From Tenodera sinensis (Eukaryota; Arthropoda; Insecta; Mantodea; Mantidae), in NCBI GenBank assembly GCA_030765045.1, contig CM060962.1, positions 99,946,912 to 100,010,911 on the forward strand: a DNA stretch of 64,000 bases, in the 5' to 3' direction. Shown here in pieces: positions 48,182 through 61,300 of this stretch (within the stretch, counting starts at the first letter, position 1; each line of letters opens with the position of its first letter). The notes below the pieces were generated by a model. That model saw only the letters and a program-made list of their open reading frames with translations, had not been told where the DNA came from and made no database searches. The position numbers and the translations under genes were made by a program.

Positions 48182-48839
48182 GTATCCTCTAAAACTTTCC
48201 ACACCAGGTCTACTCCACAAGCTTATGTAATATAAGTGTTCTTATGTTTTTAAATTTAGTCATAATCGCGATCTAGTTAATCAATTTTCAAATTCAAATA
48301 TAGTTTTAAAAGCTTTTATTTGTCATCCGCCTAAACAACTTAAGACAAACTACTGCAACTGAAGTTTCCATGCATATAAGGTGGTATCCTACTTATTCTA
48401 TACACTTACGAAGCTTTCGGAAGTCACTTAGCTTTCAGTAATCCTTTAGAAGTTTAGAGGATGCTTTAATAATTAAAATGTGAAATTTTGCTGCTAATAG
48501 GGCAAAGTTTTGTTGGATCAGCAATTTGAGACAAAGGCCCCAACTTATGAAGTCCCTAAGGGGAGTTCGAAGTGATGACATGAAATAACAGGAAAGGTCA
48601 ACATGGACGGTGGTGCTCAACTGTTGTGAAGTAAAAGAGGGACACTATACCGTGTCTGAAGTTTTTCTGTGATTTAATTTTTTGATACACTTGCTAATAA
48701 TTTGTTTTCGTTTTTAAACACATGTAAGGAGTTGTGCTTGTATTAACGCCACGTTGTACCAATGTAGTAGTAGATAAATTCCCAGACGTAAGAAATGTAA
48801 ACACAAATGACAGTTCAATGTTGTGCGAAATTGTGCGTA

Positions 48840-48841
<2 letters not shown>

Positions 48842-48908
<67 letters not shown>
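48842..48908. repeat. (GA)n microsatellite
   Basis: About 33 dinucleotide units. On the gene's sense strand it is a (TC)n pyrimidine tract, about 2.4 kb downstream (in transcript sense) of the Ig3/Ig4 exon. Confidence 0.97.
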
Positions 48909-48911
<3 letters not shown>

Positions 48912-49149
48912 ATGTGTTTCAGTACGCCACAGTGATGTTGGCACCAGTATGCAACCTTGACTTACCTGATTTCCGTAAAGCTTTTGCAGAATTTCTCAAC
49001 TAAGGGTTACTTTTGGTGGCCTTAATGTGCAACTGATCCCTTTTCATTGTCATGTTGTCAAAGAAGAAAACTTTTAGGACGTTGGTACACATCTATTAAG
49101 TTTGCTATGAGAATGTAGATACACTGTGAATGTAGCAAATATCCCGTGC

Positions 49150-49660
49150 GATGGTCTTCTAGTATCTATGTGAGGTTTGCATCCAGGAGCTCTCGGGTTC
49201 GCTTCCCGTTCACTGATCACTCTGATCTTGGGGTTTTCCTGGTCGGTAGGTTTCTCATCTAACACGATCTACTTTTCATCTTTTCTTTTTCAATTTGTTT
49301 CCTTCTCATGGTTCAGGTGTGCTTCTGGATCACGTGGTGTAAGACGGTGCCGGATAGATGGCGCGGATGTGTGCTCAAAGGAAAGAGTATTTGCTATTGA
49401 CACTAGAAGGCTGCTTGGTTGAACGGGTCATTCATCGCCCTCTCTCGGCAGCTCCAGTAGTGGGACGGATTTTGAAGCTAGGAATTCTTAGGGAATTTCG
49501 CGCATCTCTGTGGCCTGTCTGCCTGCGGACAGCGGACTCCTATAGTTCCTTCACTTCATCCCTTCCTCCTGAGGGGTGGCAGCCACAATTGATGTCCTAG
49601 ATCACATTGTGCGAGGTGTTTCCCTTCGTTGCGTACCATACACTCTAAGTGTGCAGTGGC
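49150..49660 (+). mobile_element. Long tRNA-derived SINE, family S3, diverged copy
   Basis: B-box-like GGGTTCGCTTCCC near 49195, pyrimidine-rich middle, then the S3 end landmarks (cttcacttcatcccttcctc, ctgaggggtggcagcc, gcgaggtgtttcccttcgtt). It is diverged from 21401-21965 but in the same order. Confidence 0.55.
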
Positions 49661-51348
49661 GTCTTACTTACAAAATGTCGTATGGTGTCTTACATACTCT
49701 TTGCTACATAGCTTCATAAACTTTTCTAAGATTCCTGCTTACAAGAATTAACCAGGTGTAGCGAAAGTTGAAAAACACTTCACTTGGTTAAACTCATCTG
49801 TTCAACTTTTAATGTTAGAACTAAACATTTTTTTTCCGTGTTTGGTAATTATTAACCATTGTCTCAGAACTGATCATATGATTTGGGCTTGACGAAACCA
49901 GTTATTTGATCTTGTAAGTAGTCATTTAAACACGTCTGTTATATTTAAATGTATAGTTAGGTTCTTCAAAACGTGTCTTACATCATGGAACAGAACATAG
50001 ACACTCGCGCATGTACAGTCCTATATGTGCTGGTCACTCTTGCTAAGAAAGAATGACTACTTAGAAATACTGCAATATATTTTATTGAATTTTGTGTTAG
50101 TCTTCCACGTTCTCAAGCGGTTTATAAAACAAAACTGCTTTCAGCTTAAGATAAAAATAGATATAGGTATTTTTATAGGATCTGAATAAGGTATAACCAA
50201 TTTTTTTTCTTGCTCCAGACGTTATAAGAAAAAACTTTACAAGTAGCAAATTATTATCCTGAGAAGATTTCAATAGCAAATTGTACGAAAGTTGCTGACC
50301 TTGTAACAAATTTGTGGACAAAGGATCGATTAAATTTATTTTGAACTATCCTTAGGCTAAAGCATGCATTTATACGGAGTACTAGGATGGCGCTCACAGT
50401 AGTTGCTTGGTAACTTTCTTATATAAATAGTTTTTACAGCGAATATGCTGCGCAAGGAAAAAACAAGTTAACATAGCATTCCATTCAGAGTGGTACGTGG
50501 GATCAGCAGTTAAGCTTGCGTTTTGGAGAATGCAGCTTGAGTCACTGCAAACACGTTGTTAACATGAAATGTATTAATTGGTGTATACACCAGACATGAA
50601 TAATCGAAACACAAAATTCAACTGACGCCAAATATTATACAACGTGGTGCAGTTTGTGCATGACAAGATCAACATAAGCTTTGTGGTTTATTTTTAAGGG
50701 ACTGCGCAACTGTGTAACCTATCTGCACAAATGCTGAATCTAAAAACTTTCAATCACATTTTGATATAACTGATAGGTTAGTTTATAAAGGTTATTATTG
50801 TATTTGTATACATATTTAGATGCAGTGACCTAGGACTGGCATCCGAATTACGTATACACAGTCGGCAGTTCACTGATATTCTATTAAAAGTCATTTTTAA
50901 AATCTTAGACCCTTCAAACGTCTAATAATCTAATATTATGTTCCGACTTAGGAGGAATTACAGAATTTAGTTTCTCCTACCACCTTAACAGTGCTCATTT
51001 AGCTCTTCTAATTACTCTTAATAGAATTTGAAATTTTGACCCATTACGCCGATGATCTTTTATACTTCAAAATGCGGGTAAAAGGTTGGCTGGTTTCAGG
51101 AAAATCGGGATCTTTGTGTATCAACTATGGTAATCCTTAAAAGCTGCAGTTTAAACGTTGTATTCCTTTACAGGTTAGCAACATTTCTTATAGGTTTTGT
51201 GTTACTGATAATTTTGTATTAACTTATTTTGGGTACACTCTTTCTGAGGAAACACGAGGAAAAACCAAAGCAGTTCTTGGAAAGAACACAGTCGTTAGTA
51301 TAATGAGCCATAACAGAAAAATAGACAGCTAAAGCAAAATATGCTTAC
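49661..51348. other. Intron sequence, nothing recognised
   Basis: The 1.7 kb directly downstream (in sense) of the Ig3/Ig4 exon contains no recognised repeat or alternative exon. Confidence 0.4.
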
Positions 51349-51797
51349 CTCCTAAACGCAGCTGGACGGAGCTCTGAGCACTGTCGTCCTCACTTCGAAT
51401 GAGACATTGGTACATCCCGGCGTCATCTCGTTGCACCTTCTCGATGACATAGGTGTCGGTTCCAGTACCGACCACGTGACCATCTTTGAGCCAGGTGCGA
51501 GTGGCCTGAGTGGCTGCCGGCGAGGTTCCGGGCCCAGTAACCAAGCAGTGAAGCTCAGCACGGCCACCGACATCCACGGTAAGCTGCCCAGCAGGAGTAA
51601 TGCTGACGCTGAGGGGTACGGACACGTGGAGCATCACATCGACGCGCTCTACTCCGGCACTGTTATTGGCCATACACACCCAGCGTCCAGCGTCCACTTC
51701 CTCAGCATGCAGGATGGTCAGGCACTCGCCTACCCGAAATATGCGGTCATCTGAATCTGGTACTGCACGTAATTGGTGATGATCCTGCCGGAACCAT
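51349..51797 (-). CDS. Dscam: Dscam-like exon: end of Ig3 and all of Ig4
   Basis: The 449 bp exon lies between a TTTCCAG acceptor and a GTAAGC donor. One base completes a codon, 149 codons follow and one base remains, agreeing with the 10538-10682 exon. It begins at the core tryptophan of Ig3 (WFRQDHH), has the Ig3 D.G.W.C motif (EVDAGRWVCMANNSAG), the linker VPLSVSITP, and then Ig4 with first cysteine in AELHC, tryptophan in TWLKDG and second cysteine in DDAGMYQC, ending SSVQLRLG. This exon layout and the phrases WLKDG and GMYQC...SAQ are typical of Dscam Ig4. The spacing from the first Cys to Trp in Ig4 is 18 residues, about six longer than usual. The upstream Ig3 half-exon is not recognised in the window. 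Confidence 0.9.
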
Positions 51798-52636
51798 CTG
51801 GAAATATAGGTTTAGAAGTATTAAATTATTGGCAGCCTTGGCAATTTTGTTCAAGGTCATAGTGTTTTCTTTTTTTTGGACATAAAATTATTCGCATGTA
51901 AATCTTTAAATTATTGCAATGCCTGAAAGTTGCTCTGATTACGCCGAATTTAAAGACCACATAGTTTCTACTAAACAGAATGCAAACTTTTAGAATTACT
52001 ATTCCATTCTTTAACTTTCCCACATGACTAACTAAATGAAATAAAATAACACATGCTAGAAGGCTGGAATGTTTACTGCTAGAGTAAGAAAGCTGTAGCA
52101 TAGCTTTTCTTTATTAAATTGCCACTCTGAAATAAGAAATTACGCGTGTGCAGAGAATGACAAATTTTGAATTTTGGGTTACTGAGGAAAATTCTGTCTC
52201 TTCTTTTCTATTCTTCATATGAAAAAGGCAAACTACATTGTCGTTTTATAATTATATCTCTGGTATTGCATAATGAAAATTAAACCATGTTAGTGCCAAA
52301 TAATATAAAAATGCTCTTTGAAAATACTTACATTAAAAAAAAAACGCTATTTTAAAAGCTATAAAGTGGACACACTTGCTGAAAAGAAACTTCTCCCAGG
52401 AGCTGTTGCGTTCTAGATCAGGCTTGGCCAACTCCATTGTGCGTGGTATAGCAGTGCCTCTGTGACGTGCTCTGGGGAAACCTAGGTAAGGGGTACAAAA
52501 GAAGTCTTTCTCGGCTGTGTGAAAATTCGTCTACCCAGCCCTTATTCCAGCTTTGGAAACAAAATGCAATCATCGGGAATCAAACTTGACAAATATGGGA
52601 ATGTAGGTCGTGAGATTTTACACAAAAACCTCAGAC
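51798..52636. other. Upstream intron sequence, nothing firm
   Basis: No Ig half-exon is recognised. The 52430-52636 part is GC-richer and adjoins the mariner remnant, so it may belong to it. Confidence 0.35.
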
Positions 52637-52955
52637 TTGATGAGGTGCGTTACCTTTTTTCGCAAGGTCAGGATGTTAGACTCAATAGCATCTTTCAGTC
52701 GGTCCATTAGTGAAGCGTAATACTCTCTAGTAATGGTTCTATGCTTTTTGGAATAGTCTATGAACCACACTACGTCATGAGAATCTCAAAAAACCGTAGT
52801 AATGACTGTCTCTGAACCGGAATAGTTTTTGCTTTCTTAGATTCACTTTCATCTGTTGCTACCCACTGTTTTGACTGCCCTTCATCTGTGGCGTGCAGTG
52901 ATGAATCCTTGCCTCATCTATTGGTATGAACAGCAGGAGAAACTTACAGAAATGA
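52637..52955 (-). pseudogene. mariner-type transposase remnant
   Basis: Read on the minus strand across several frames: IDEARIHHCTPQMK, then SKQWVATDE and KKAKTIP, then SHDVVWFIDYSKKHRTIT, REYYASLMDRLKDAI, and LRKKGNAPHQ. These correspond in order to the mariner blocks DETWIHHY.PE.K..SKQW, the K.A.T..S stretch, the W(D)..G....DYL..G.TI....Y...L..L block and the L.KKK....DNAP.H region around the catalytic aspartates. At least two frameshifts and several stops are needed, so it is dead. I could not define its terminal inverted repeats. Confidence 0.75.
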
Positions 52956-55900
52956 CGTTTAAACAGCTCCTGAGAGAAGTTCACTGGTATGGGGCTTTGG
53001 TCTATTTTGGTCCATTGCAATACCACGAAACTTTGGTACCTTCAATTAACGATCGTCATGGCAGGTCATTACGGCTTAGGCACGCCCTTGACATCCTTTA
53101 TCTTGAATGGAGTAAATGGGAGAGTGAATTAGTGAGTGAGTGAGTGTGGTTCAAGGGGCCGTCGACAACTAGATCATTTCGGCCCGTCTGGAATGGATGC
53201 ACGACCACGCTTAAATTTAGTGGTCTACTCCTTAACTGTCAAAAACAAAGGAGATATATCCTGTAATGTCGAAGCTAATACCATTTGTATCTCTATTATA
53301 GTTAAACTCTTTAAAACGAGGTAATTTATCACAGCACGTATTTCAGTTTTGTCCATTTTATAGAAAATGTTAACATTAGTTTGTTTACAGCTTCGTTACT
53401 AACAAGTGACTACACTTACGAGTCTGAAACTGTACACGCACCATCTGAAGGATTACACTCAACAACTCTTACAGTAATTTTGCTATCCTCACGAAATTTC
53501 TCAGTCACCCCGCCCTTCGTACCACGTGCTTCCAAATCTTAGCCACACTTCCAACCCTGTCCGACCTTAAGATTGTCTATCACCTCAATCAGGGCCATGC
53601 CGCTCTTGCAAATGAAGGCTCTGTAGCGTACGCAATGGACACTCATGCTACTTCTCTGTATTAGCCAAAATAGACTTACGTTTACAATATTGTTTTATAT
53701 TATTATTGGTAATCTATTTGGGATTCTGGTCTGTGTTAATGGGAAGAGAAGGTCAAATGTGTACTATAAATCCATCAGTAGACAAATTAATATATGGAGA
53801 AAATGTATGAATATGGATGTTCTGGAAACACTTGAGAGTTTAGTTAGAATTTATTTTGACGTTTATCCATTGTTTAGATGTATTCAAGGGAAGAGCGGAT
53901 ACTTGTATTCTTTTAAAAACGTTTGAGATACTAGAGTTAAAATCATCACTCCATATATGAACTACTATTTGGAACTGGAACTTCTTGCTTAGTTAAATTA
54001 AGTTTTCCTGAAATATTTTGCACCAATAATAAATTCCACATGATGTGTAAGCTGCATCATTAAAGCACAACTGGTGCATAATTCTTTGTTCCTCATCTCA
54101 AAGCATTTATCACAATAACAGTGCGAAATGCTCTTTTTATATCTCTCTAGGTTGCATGGTCATTTTCCTTTAGCAATCTCTGAAAAGTAAAAGCGAGCCA
54201 CTCTTTCAAATAAAGCCATTCCTGCATCATTATCATTACGCTAACACATAAGCGCTTTAGAACAGTAGTTAATTGCTTAGAATTACACTGGGGTCTGAAA
54301 TTTTAACGTTAATGTCGTCGTGCTGACCCTTCCACTTTATAAAAACGAGATCACATTTTGCTGCAGTAATGTCTGCATTTTCATCGCTTTAACTTGGACT
54401 ATCTTTCCCTTGAAACTTCTTAAATGACACTTGGCAGGTATGGAAAAGGAAATTAAGGTCAGAGCGTTTTAATTACAGAGCTATAGGCCTGATATTACCA
54501 CAAAAATTCTCTTTGCACAGGTATATGTACTTTCGAAGAATATGCAAAAAATCGAGGCAAAAGCTCAGTGGTGCGTTTTAAGGCATTGCAATAATTTAAT
54601 TTTAAAGAAAATTATGTATTATAAAATGTATTTATGCTTATTTTTGAGCGATTGTAACGAAAAATAGCTTATGTTATTTCAGACATTACTTAATGCTAAC
54701 TGTAAATTAAGGGAATTATCATTTCTTTCCTCATTCTAGAGCTTTTAGGAATCAATGACACGCACATATATTTCAATGCCTTTTCCATATCCGTGTCTTC
54801 AAGAGCCATTTATCCGACTTCAGTTCTTCTTGAAATACTGAATTTTTATGGTCCTATTATTTTAAACAACCCGCTTTGAATCATGGCATGAGTGATCAAG
54901 TGTATGACTCAAGGTCTCTTAAGAGGGCTGAACCTTTAAGAAATATAATTTCTAATATTAATTTATTCCATTTATTCTACCAGTAATTTAGGTAGATATT
55001 CTAATCCCATTATATACCAAATTTTGATCTTTGGTGTATTAGGTCCAGTCGGGAGCATAAAATATTAAACGAATTGCCCATATGAATTTTTTAAAACTTG
55101 ACGATATAGAAAACTTACACATTGTACTCAAAATTTTCCAGATGATTCTTTCCTAAATGACTTATGAACACGTTAATTCCAAAATCATTTAATTTTTTTT
55201 CGAAAAAATAATTGCTCAACATAGTAATATTACTATCTATCAAACCAAGATGTTTATGAAAAATTGCTCTTTAAGGATTATTATTCAGCTTATTTGGAAT
55301 TTTCTGTATACATTTGAAGTTTGTAAGTGCAATAGATTTGTAGTTTTAAAGCTTTGAAGGCAGCTAAACACAGATTTTTCAGTTTTTGGGAAACTATAAC
55401 TTAATATTGTACACTTTACACATGCTATTAAACAAAACGCCCAAGGACTATTTATGTAAGTCTAGAGGAAATAGAGGAACAGCAGCTGAAAGTATTGCTC
55501 CAACTACTGAAGAATTTAACGAAAAAGATTAAACATTTCAGAATGGGCCAAAGTGAACTGAACTGAAACAATGTTTTGATGAGATATACATTTTCATGAG
55601 GTAGATTTTGGTCTCTCTTATTGTTTCACAGTTACATAAAATTATGTAGTATATTGAACAGCAATGGAGAGTTCCTAAAGGCTGTTTTTTATTTAATGAC
55701 ACACATACACATATAAACATTCTAATGAATAACTTACAACCAGTTTGAGAAAAAATACTTTATTTACCTAAGAGCTGTTAGGATGGGGGATTCACCAGCA
55801 TCCTTAGGCAGCATCCCAGTTAGGTGCAAAGTTTGTTGTAGGTTCAAGTGTTCATTGCATTTCTAGTCAAACTTCTCTCACGAATTTCTTTATGCAATGC

Positions 55901-56179
55901 AGTGCTCTCTGTACCTACGTTATGTAAGCGGAAAAGAAAGTAAAAAGCCCATTCGTTTTAGCTGTGTTTGTATATTATGCTAATTGTAATTCTCTTGTCA
56001 GTGCTTTAAGTGTTGACATTTAATTAACTGGTGCACTTTTCAAAGTTTACTTAAAATTAAAATAAACTTGATTAATTACAATGTAAGGTCTGATACTGCC
56101 ATATACAGTAGTCTAGTATATTTCCAAACTGGATGCATCTTATTCTAGGCTGCATAAGAGTCAGTGCTGGTAAACCATT
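52956..56179. other. Intron sequence with two unexplained minus frames
   Basis: Mostly AT-rich. Two minus-strand open stretches, 53416-53616 (one internal stop) and 55768-55859, end at good donor-like sequences and are discussed as findings. Nothing else is recognised. Confidence 0.4.
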
Positions 56180-56190
56180 ATGGCTATTAA

Positions 56191-56420
56191 TGGCCGCGCC
56201 GTAGCCGAGAGGTTACACCATTCGCTTCTTACCAAAGCGGCCCGGGTTCAATCCCAGGCAACTGCATGTGGGGTTTGTGGTGGACGAAGGGGCGCTGGGG
56301 CGGATTTCCTCCGGATTCTCCGGTTTCCTCCACCATCTCATTCCACCGGTGCTCCATCTTCAGTCCATGTATCATCAGTAGTAGTAGTAAAAGTGGGCGT
56401 TAAGCACTACTCACACACAC
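56191..56420 (+). mobile_element. tRNA-derived SINE, family S1, diverged full-length copy
   Basis: Head GGCCGCGCCGTAGCCGAGAGG with B box GGTTCAATCCC, S1 body, and end GTTAAGCACTACTCACACAC. Flanked by ATGGCTATTAA/ATGGCCATTAA (56180-56190 and 56421-56431, one mismatch). Confidence 0.92.
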
Positions 56421-56431
56421 ATGGCCATTAA

Positions 56432-57069
56432 ACTTTTCAGTAAACTTCCATCGAAAGTATAAAATAGTAAAATACTATTTTAGTAACCAGTTGGATAGTG
56501 GCTACTAAAATATTCCTTCCGCTCTATGAGTGACTTTTTAAATGAAATTTAATCGAACGTTTTATAAATTTCCATATACATAGTTATTAGTGTAGTGATG
56601 TCTATATCCTGCAATGTGTGATAGTAATAAACAATTGAATTGATATCTGGGTCTCATGAAGCAGATCTGATCCTTTAGAAGACAGCTCACGTCTATCAAT
56701 GCATCAGACATACCAACGAGGTCAGGTACAATCTGTCTCAAGCTAGAACGACCCTCTTGTAAATATATGGGAGGGGAGAAAGAAAGAGACAGAGACAATT
56801 TAACGCAACCGTCTTAGTCTGCTGATTTGTGGAGGGAAGTTCATGGGTGTTTATAGAGGCGGTCAAATGAATACATTATGTAAGTTCGATCCAAAATCAG
56901 TAGCATAAGAGCGTTCTGTTACAGTGTGCTGCCTCTACTTTGCTCCCCTTCCATGTGTTTGCAACATGATCTTTCTAGTTTGAAACAGATTATAGTTAGC
57001 TGAAGTAAACACCTGCTTTATATGTGTTATAGAAATCACGTGCTAGTATGTAATCAGATTGTTGTTGTT
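56432..57069. other. Intron sequence, nothing recognised
   Basis: No supported feature. Confidence 0.4.
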
Positions 57070-57262
57070 TCCACTCTCCATATGGTCAGTTATCTTAGTG
57101 GGAACCTCCTTCCACCAAGTAATGACTACAGTCATTCATTAGCTGGAGGCACATGAGTTAGTCAGAAATGAAGGTCTGGATAGGGGGGGGGGGGGCTTCA
57201 AATCGCCACTATGGACCCTCGGTAAAGGGCCTCGAGAGAAACCACTGAGCTACTCTTGACCA
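57070..57262 (-). mobile_element. Probable tRNA-derived SINE, decayed
   Basis: The minus-strand start reads GTGGTCAAGAGTAGCTCAGTGGT, a tRNA D-arm/A-box pattern. The B box is poorly kept, and a G13 run (57184-57196) lies in the middle. Family not assigned. Confidence 0.45.
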
Positions 57263-58182
57263 CATACTTTGCTTGATTATTTTTCGAGCGGCACACTCCC
57301 ACTTCCCAATTATAATTTTAATACAATCAACGGATTTAAACTTGTTTCTTTGCAATTTGCTCTAATTTCAGTGGAGTTGAAAATGAAATACAAAATCCTT
57401 TCAATGTAAAGAGCATTTGCTACGTTAGAGCTTTTTATTTATTTTTGGATATTATGTATAAACAACATATGTATGTTCGTGTCTTTGTGTGTATAAAATT
57501 TCCTTGAAACGTTAGTTTTGAAAACGAAATGGAAATGCTTTGTTTTTGATATGCTACTTTCAGCTTATTTGGGGATACTTCATTCTGTCATATTTCAGAT
57601 AGTTACCTGAATTATAATTTGAGAGCTATATTTGTGAGTGTACCCTCAAATTACAGATAAAACCGCGTTCTTTCTTTTTGTAATTTGTTTTCCATCGTGT
57701 TTATGAGCGCATGTTTGTTTTGAAACTATCCAACCCCTTTTTAAGGATAAACGCTTAATGATTCAAATGTTTTTGGAAATAGCATCACTACAGTTGAAAA
57801 CCAGAGCGATATAAATGTATCATAAATTGTAAAATTAGTGATATTTAAAATTTAAAAATTAATAAAAATTTAAACCGTAGAAGTTTATCAAATAGGGCAG
57901 ATGTTAAATGGCAAAACTTCAGCATGTCATTCTAAAACAAAGTTTAATTGGTTAATTTGCGTCTGTAAACCAATGAAATGCTGAAAAAGGTAATTCGAAA
58001 TTCAGAATAGCATTTAGTAGACATGAAAAAAAATGGCATTTTTAAAAACTTTTTAATATGGACGTGGTATGTTTAATGACGCTCAAATCTGAGTATTAAT
58101 TTTATCATTTTATTTTATTGGCCTATTAGGTCACTTTAATGTACTTTTAATTTACTTTCGAGTACCTATATAATTAAGTTGA

Positions 58183-58352
58183 TTATCAAAATATATAATA
58201 TTCTGGAAAACCATTCATAAATATTTGTGAATTAATTTTCAGCTTAATATATCACTCAATTAGTTATCAAAACGTATTATATTCTGGAAAACCATTCATA
58301 AGTCTCGGTGAATTAATTTTTAGTTTAATATGTTAGATGTAATTAAAGGATA
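58183..58352. repeat. Diverged tandem duplication, period about 81 bp
   Basis: ttatcaaaa...tattctggaaaaccattcat...gtgaattaatttt...agtttaatat occurs at 58183 and again at 58264. A partial third start (tatcaaaaatatc...tattctgg) is near 58353. Confidence 0.85.
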
Positions 58353-58379
58353 GTATCAAAAATATCAGTATTCTGGTTT

Positions 58380-61300
58380 TAAAGAGCTAATAAAGAAGAT
58401 CACCTGAAATTTGGGGATTTAAGATAACAGATACAGGCGAAAAGTATCATGAATACTATATTGAATTTTCAGTTTACTTTAGTTTAATATGAAAGGAAAA
58501 GAGTTATGAATACATACTTAAAGCAGTTACCCTTAGCAAGAATCAAACACCTCTAGTTACAAACTCAATTACAATTGGAATTGATTATTATTTCATACAA
58601 GCCGTGTGCTGGGCAATATCCATGGCTCAGATCCCGGTTATGGCAATGAATTTTTCAGTCTGGTTCTACCTTTCCATCAATTACTTATTGTTAGATCACA
58701 GGCGAAGCATCAGTTTGAGCTTTACTTAGATTTTTCAAGTGTCATTTATGTACTGTCTATTGTTAAATCTAGTTAATTTGTGCTACTGCAAATGCAACTT
58801 CATGCTTTATATACAGGCTGTTAACGATATAAGTGCAAATATTGTGATAAATGGTGCCTTAATTACTCCTTAGGTGCATTAATTGTTGTTTCTCTTTAAC
58901 AAACGCTTTTTCCACAAATTAATCACATAGTTTACTAGCTGACTTTTTTTGCATGGTTGTAACTGCGCTGCGAAATGCTGTTTGTGTCTCCGAGTTCAGG
59001 CCGCCCTCTGTCTCCCTCCCAGGAGGCGACCCGTTAAGGGCATACGTCGTGCTGCTTCATTAGGTCGAGGGGCTAAGTCCTCCCTTCGAATCTTGTCATA
59101 CCTCATACCTCAGCAATTATGTGCATATTTCTTAGTTAGAAATGATTTCTGGGAAAACATCAAGATTAGCGAAAGCATTTTAATACATAAGTAGAGGGCG
59201 GAAAATTCTGCAATAAGCCGCAAGCTTAGTGCATATGGGTTCTACTGTTGCTACTCGCGCATGTACACAGTTGAAGGTGTCTGCTGATGAGCATGTAATA
59301 TACGAGAGCTACGCGGTACCGGTTACGTCATTCGCTCTTCGCATCCAACTAACATGTATCGCACGTGACCACACGTGGTTCCGTGCTCTACACTTAAGGA
59401 AGAGATGGCCATATGTAATGAGTGGGTGCATGACTGCTGCACATAAGCTTTCTTTCTATCACACTAATGTATTCTTAGTTAAAGTTTGCAAAGAAGTTTA
59501 AACATTTTAGTATTTTGAAAATTAAACAACCTTCGATTTTATACACTCCGGGAGGGGGACAGTGCAATCACTGGTTAACCTCGTTGTCCTAACTTTATTT
59601 TTTCATAAAATATTATAGGAAAGCTCAAATTAACTGGCCAAAGTCGTCTAAAACCAGTTCTGATACAGTAGAATCAAGCCTCTTCCTTTGGTTTTCCTTA
59701 GGTTTGTTGCAATTATTTTTTCCTTCTTGTTAATTCCATCTTTTCTTTCAAATCTATTCTTAATTTTATAAAAAGGAATTTCACTCTTCTTTTCATTATT
59801 CACTGTGAACTGAGAAATTAATCTCTGCGCCTAGTTGAGGCACAGGTTTATAGCAACTAGGCTTAAGCTATCAATTTTACATAGTTCTGGTGGTTGATCG
59901 AACGATTTTGATAACTACTGTTATGCCTCAGTTATTACAAGAGGCGCTAACAAGAAACTTGCCCTACCAATATTTTGTCAGAAACTGGCACAAGTTTAAG
60001 AGCTGAAAGCTTTAATTTGTGTCTGGCTTATTGTGTGAGATAACCTTAAACAATAAATACGCTAGGAAATCATCCAACGACCTTTATTTACACTTTTCTT
60101 GATTTGTTTAGTGAACGGACTTTAAAACATGAACTGTTGAAACATTTAAAATGGGTTCTCATAACGAAAACTTTTTTCAAAACGTGCAGAACTGGTGATA
60201 GGAAATTGCCAGCGGATTCAGAAGACCATAAGAATAATCCAGGCCATTTTAACACTAACGACCCACCTTTGAAGTTAAGTGTTCAGTGTGGGATACTTAT
60301 TGTCGATTGGACTACTCTGTCCAAATAGTCTTCCAAATTGAAGATAACGAAAAGGGCGTAAACATTTTCTTTTAGTTCCTTTTATGAATAATATATTTAA
60401 TTTAAAGCAATTTGGGAATTTAATGTAGAATCAACTATTAATGCTAATTTAAGAGATGAGCACCAGTAGACCGCGAGCACAGTGGACTGCCTAATCACTA
60501 TGGGACGGATAGTGACTTGACTGGCAATAGCTGTCACGAGAACTGGATCTCTGCCACGGAGTATTCCTACTTGAAGACATTAATTTACATGCAGTGAATA
60601 ACAAAACTTTGGAATTTAAATCTAAGGCTTTAAAATGGTTGTGAATATGAATCGTAATAACTGGACTCGAATATAAGAAGACGAGAGTCCACACTGTGTA
60701 CACTCAGGGAAATTTTATGTTAGACCCCTGGGAGGAAGGGATGAGATGACAGCGCCCTATGGGCGCGCTGGAAACCCTTGAGAAAACAGAAATTCGGCAT
60801 ATATCACTACACTCGATTCTACAAGTATCAAAATGAACAAAAGCCAGCCAGCCGACTAAAAGACTTTAAACTAAAAAAGAGCACTATCTAACACTACAAT
60901 ATATTTTGCTGCAGTTTTTATACTAATATATAACCAAGTGATCTTACACAGAAACACAGTTAGCCACTTAACACATGACAACGGAAAGTCTGAAGTGAAG
61001 TGGCGGAATAATCACGTGATGTATGTCGATTTCTGATTGGATAGCTTCTTATCTTTGATTTATACATAAATGTGAACGCGTATAGTTTGCAATTTTCTAT
61101 GTTGACGTTTAATTCAATGTTTATTTTTGTGGTTAAATGATTCATTGTGAACAATTCCATTACAATACATATCATCTAGTTGTTTAAGTTTACTTTATTA
61201 TTACGTTAATTTAAGATGTGAATGAGGTAGTTCTCTTTAAGTTGATAATAATCTTGAAAGCCGCTCAAGAGTGAGCGATTGCAGTTCTAAAGCTTCATTA

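Noticed and set aside
58949..59501. Two adjacent plus frames of 80-90 codons
   Set aside because: No domain, weak composition, and the first overlaps a probable repeat fragment.
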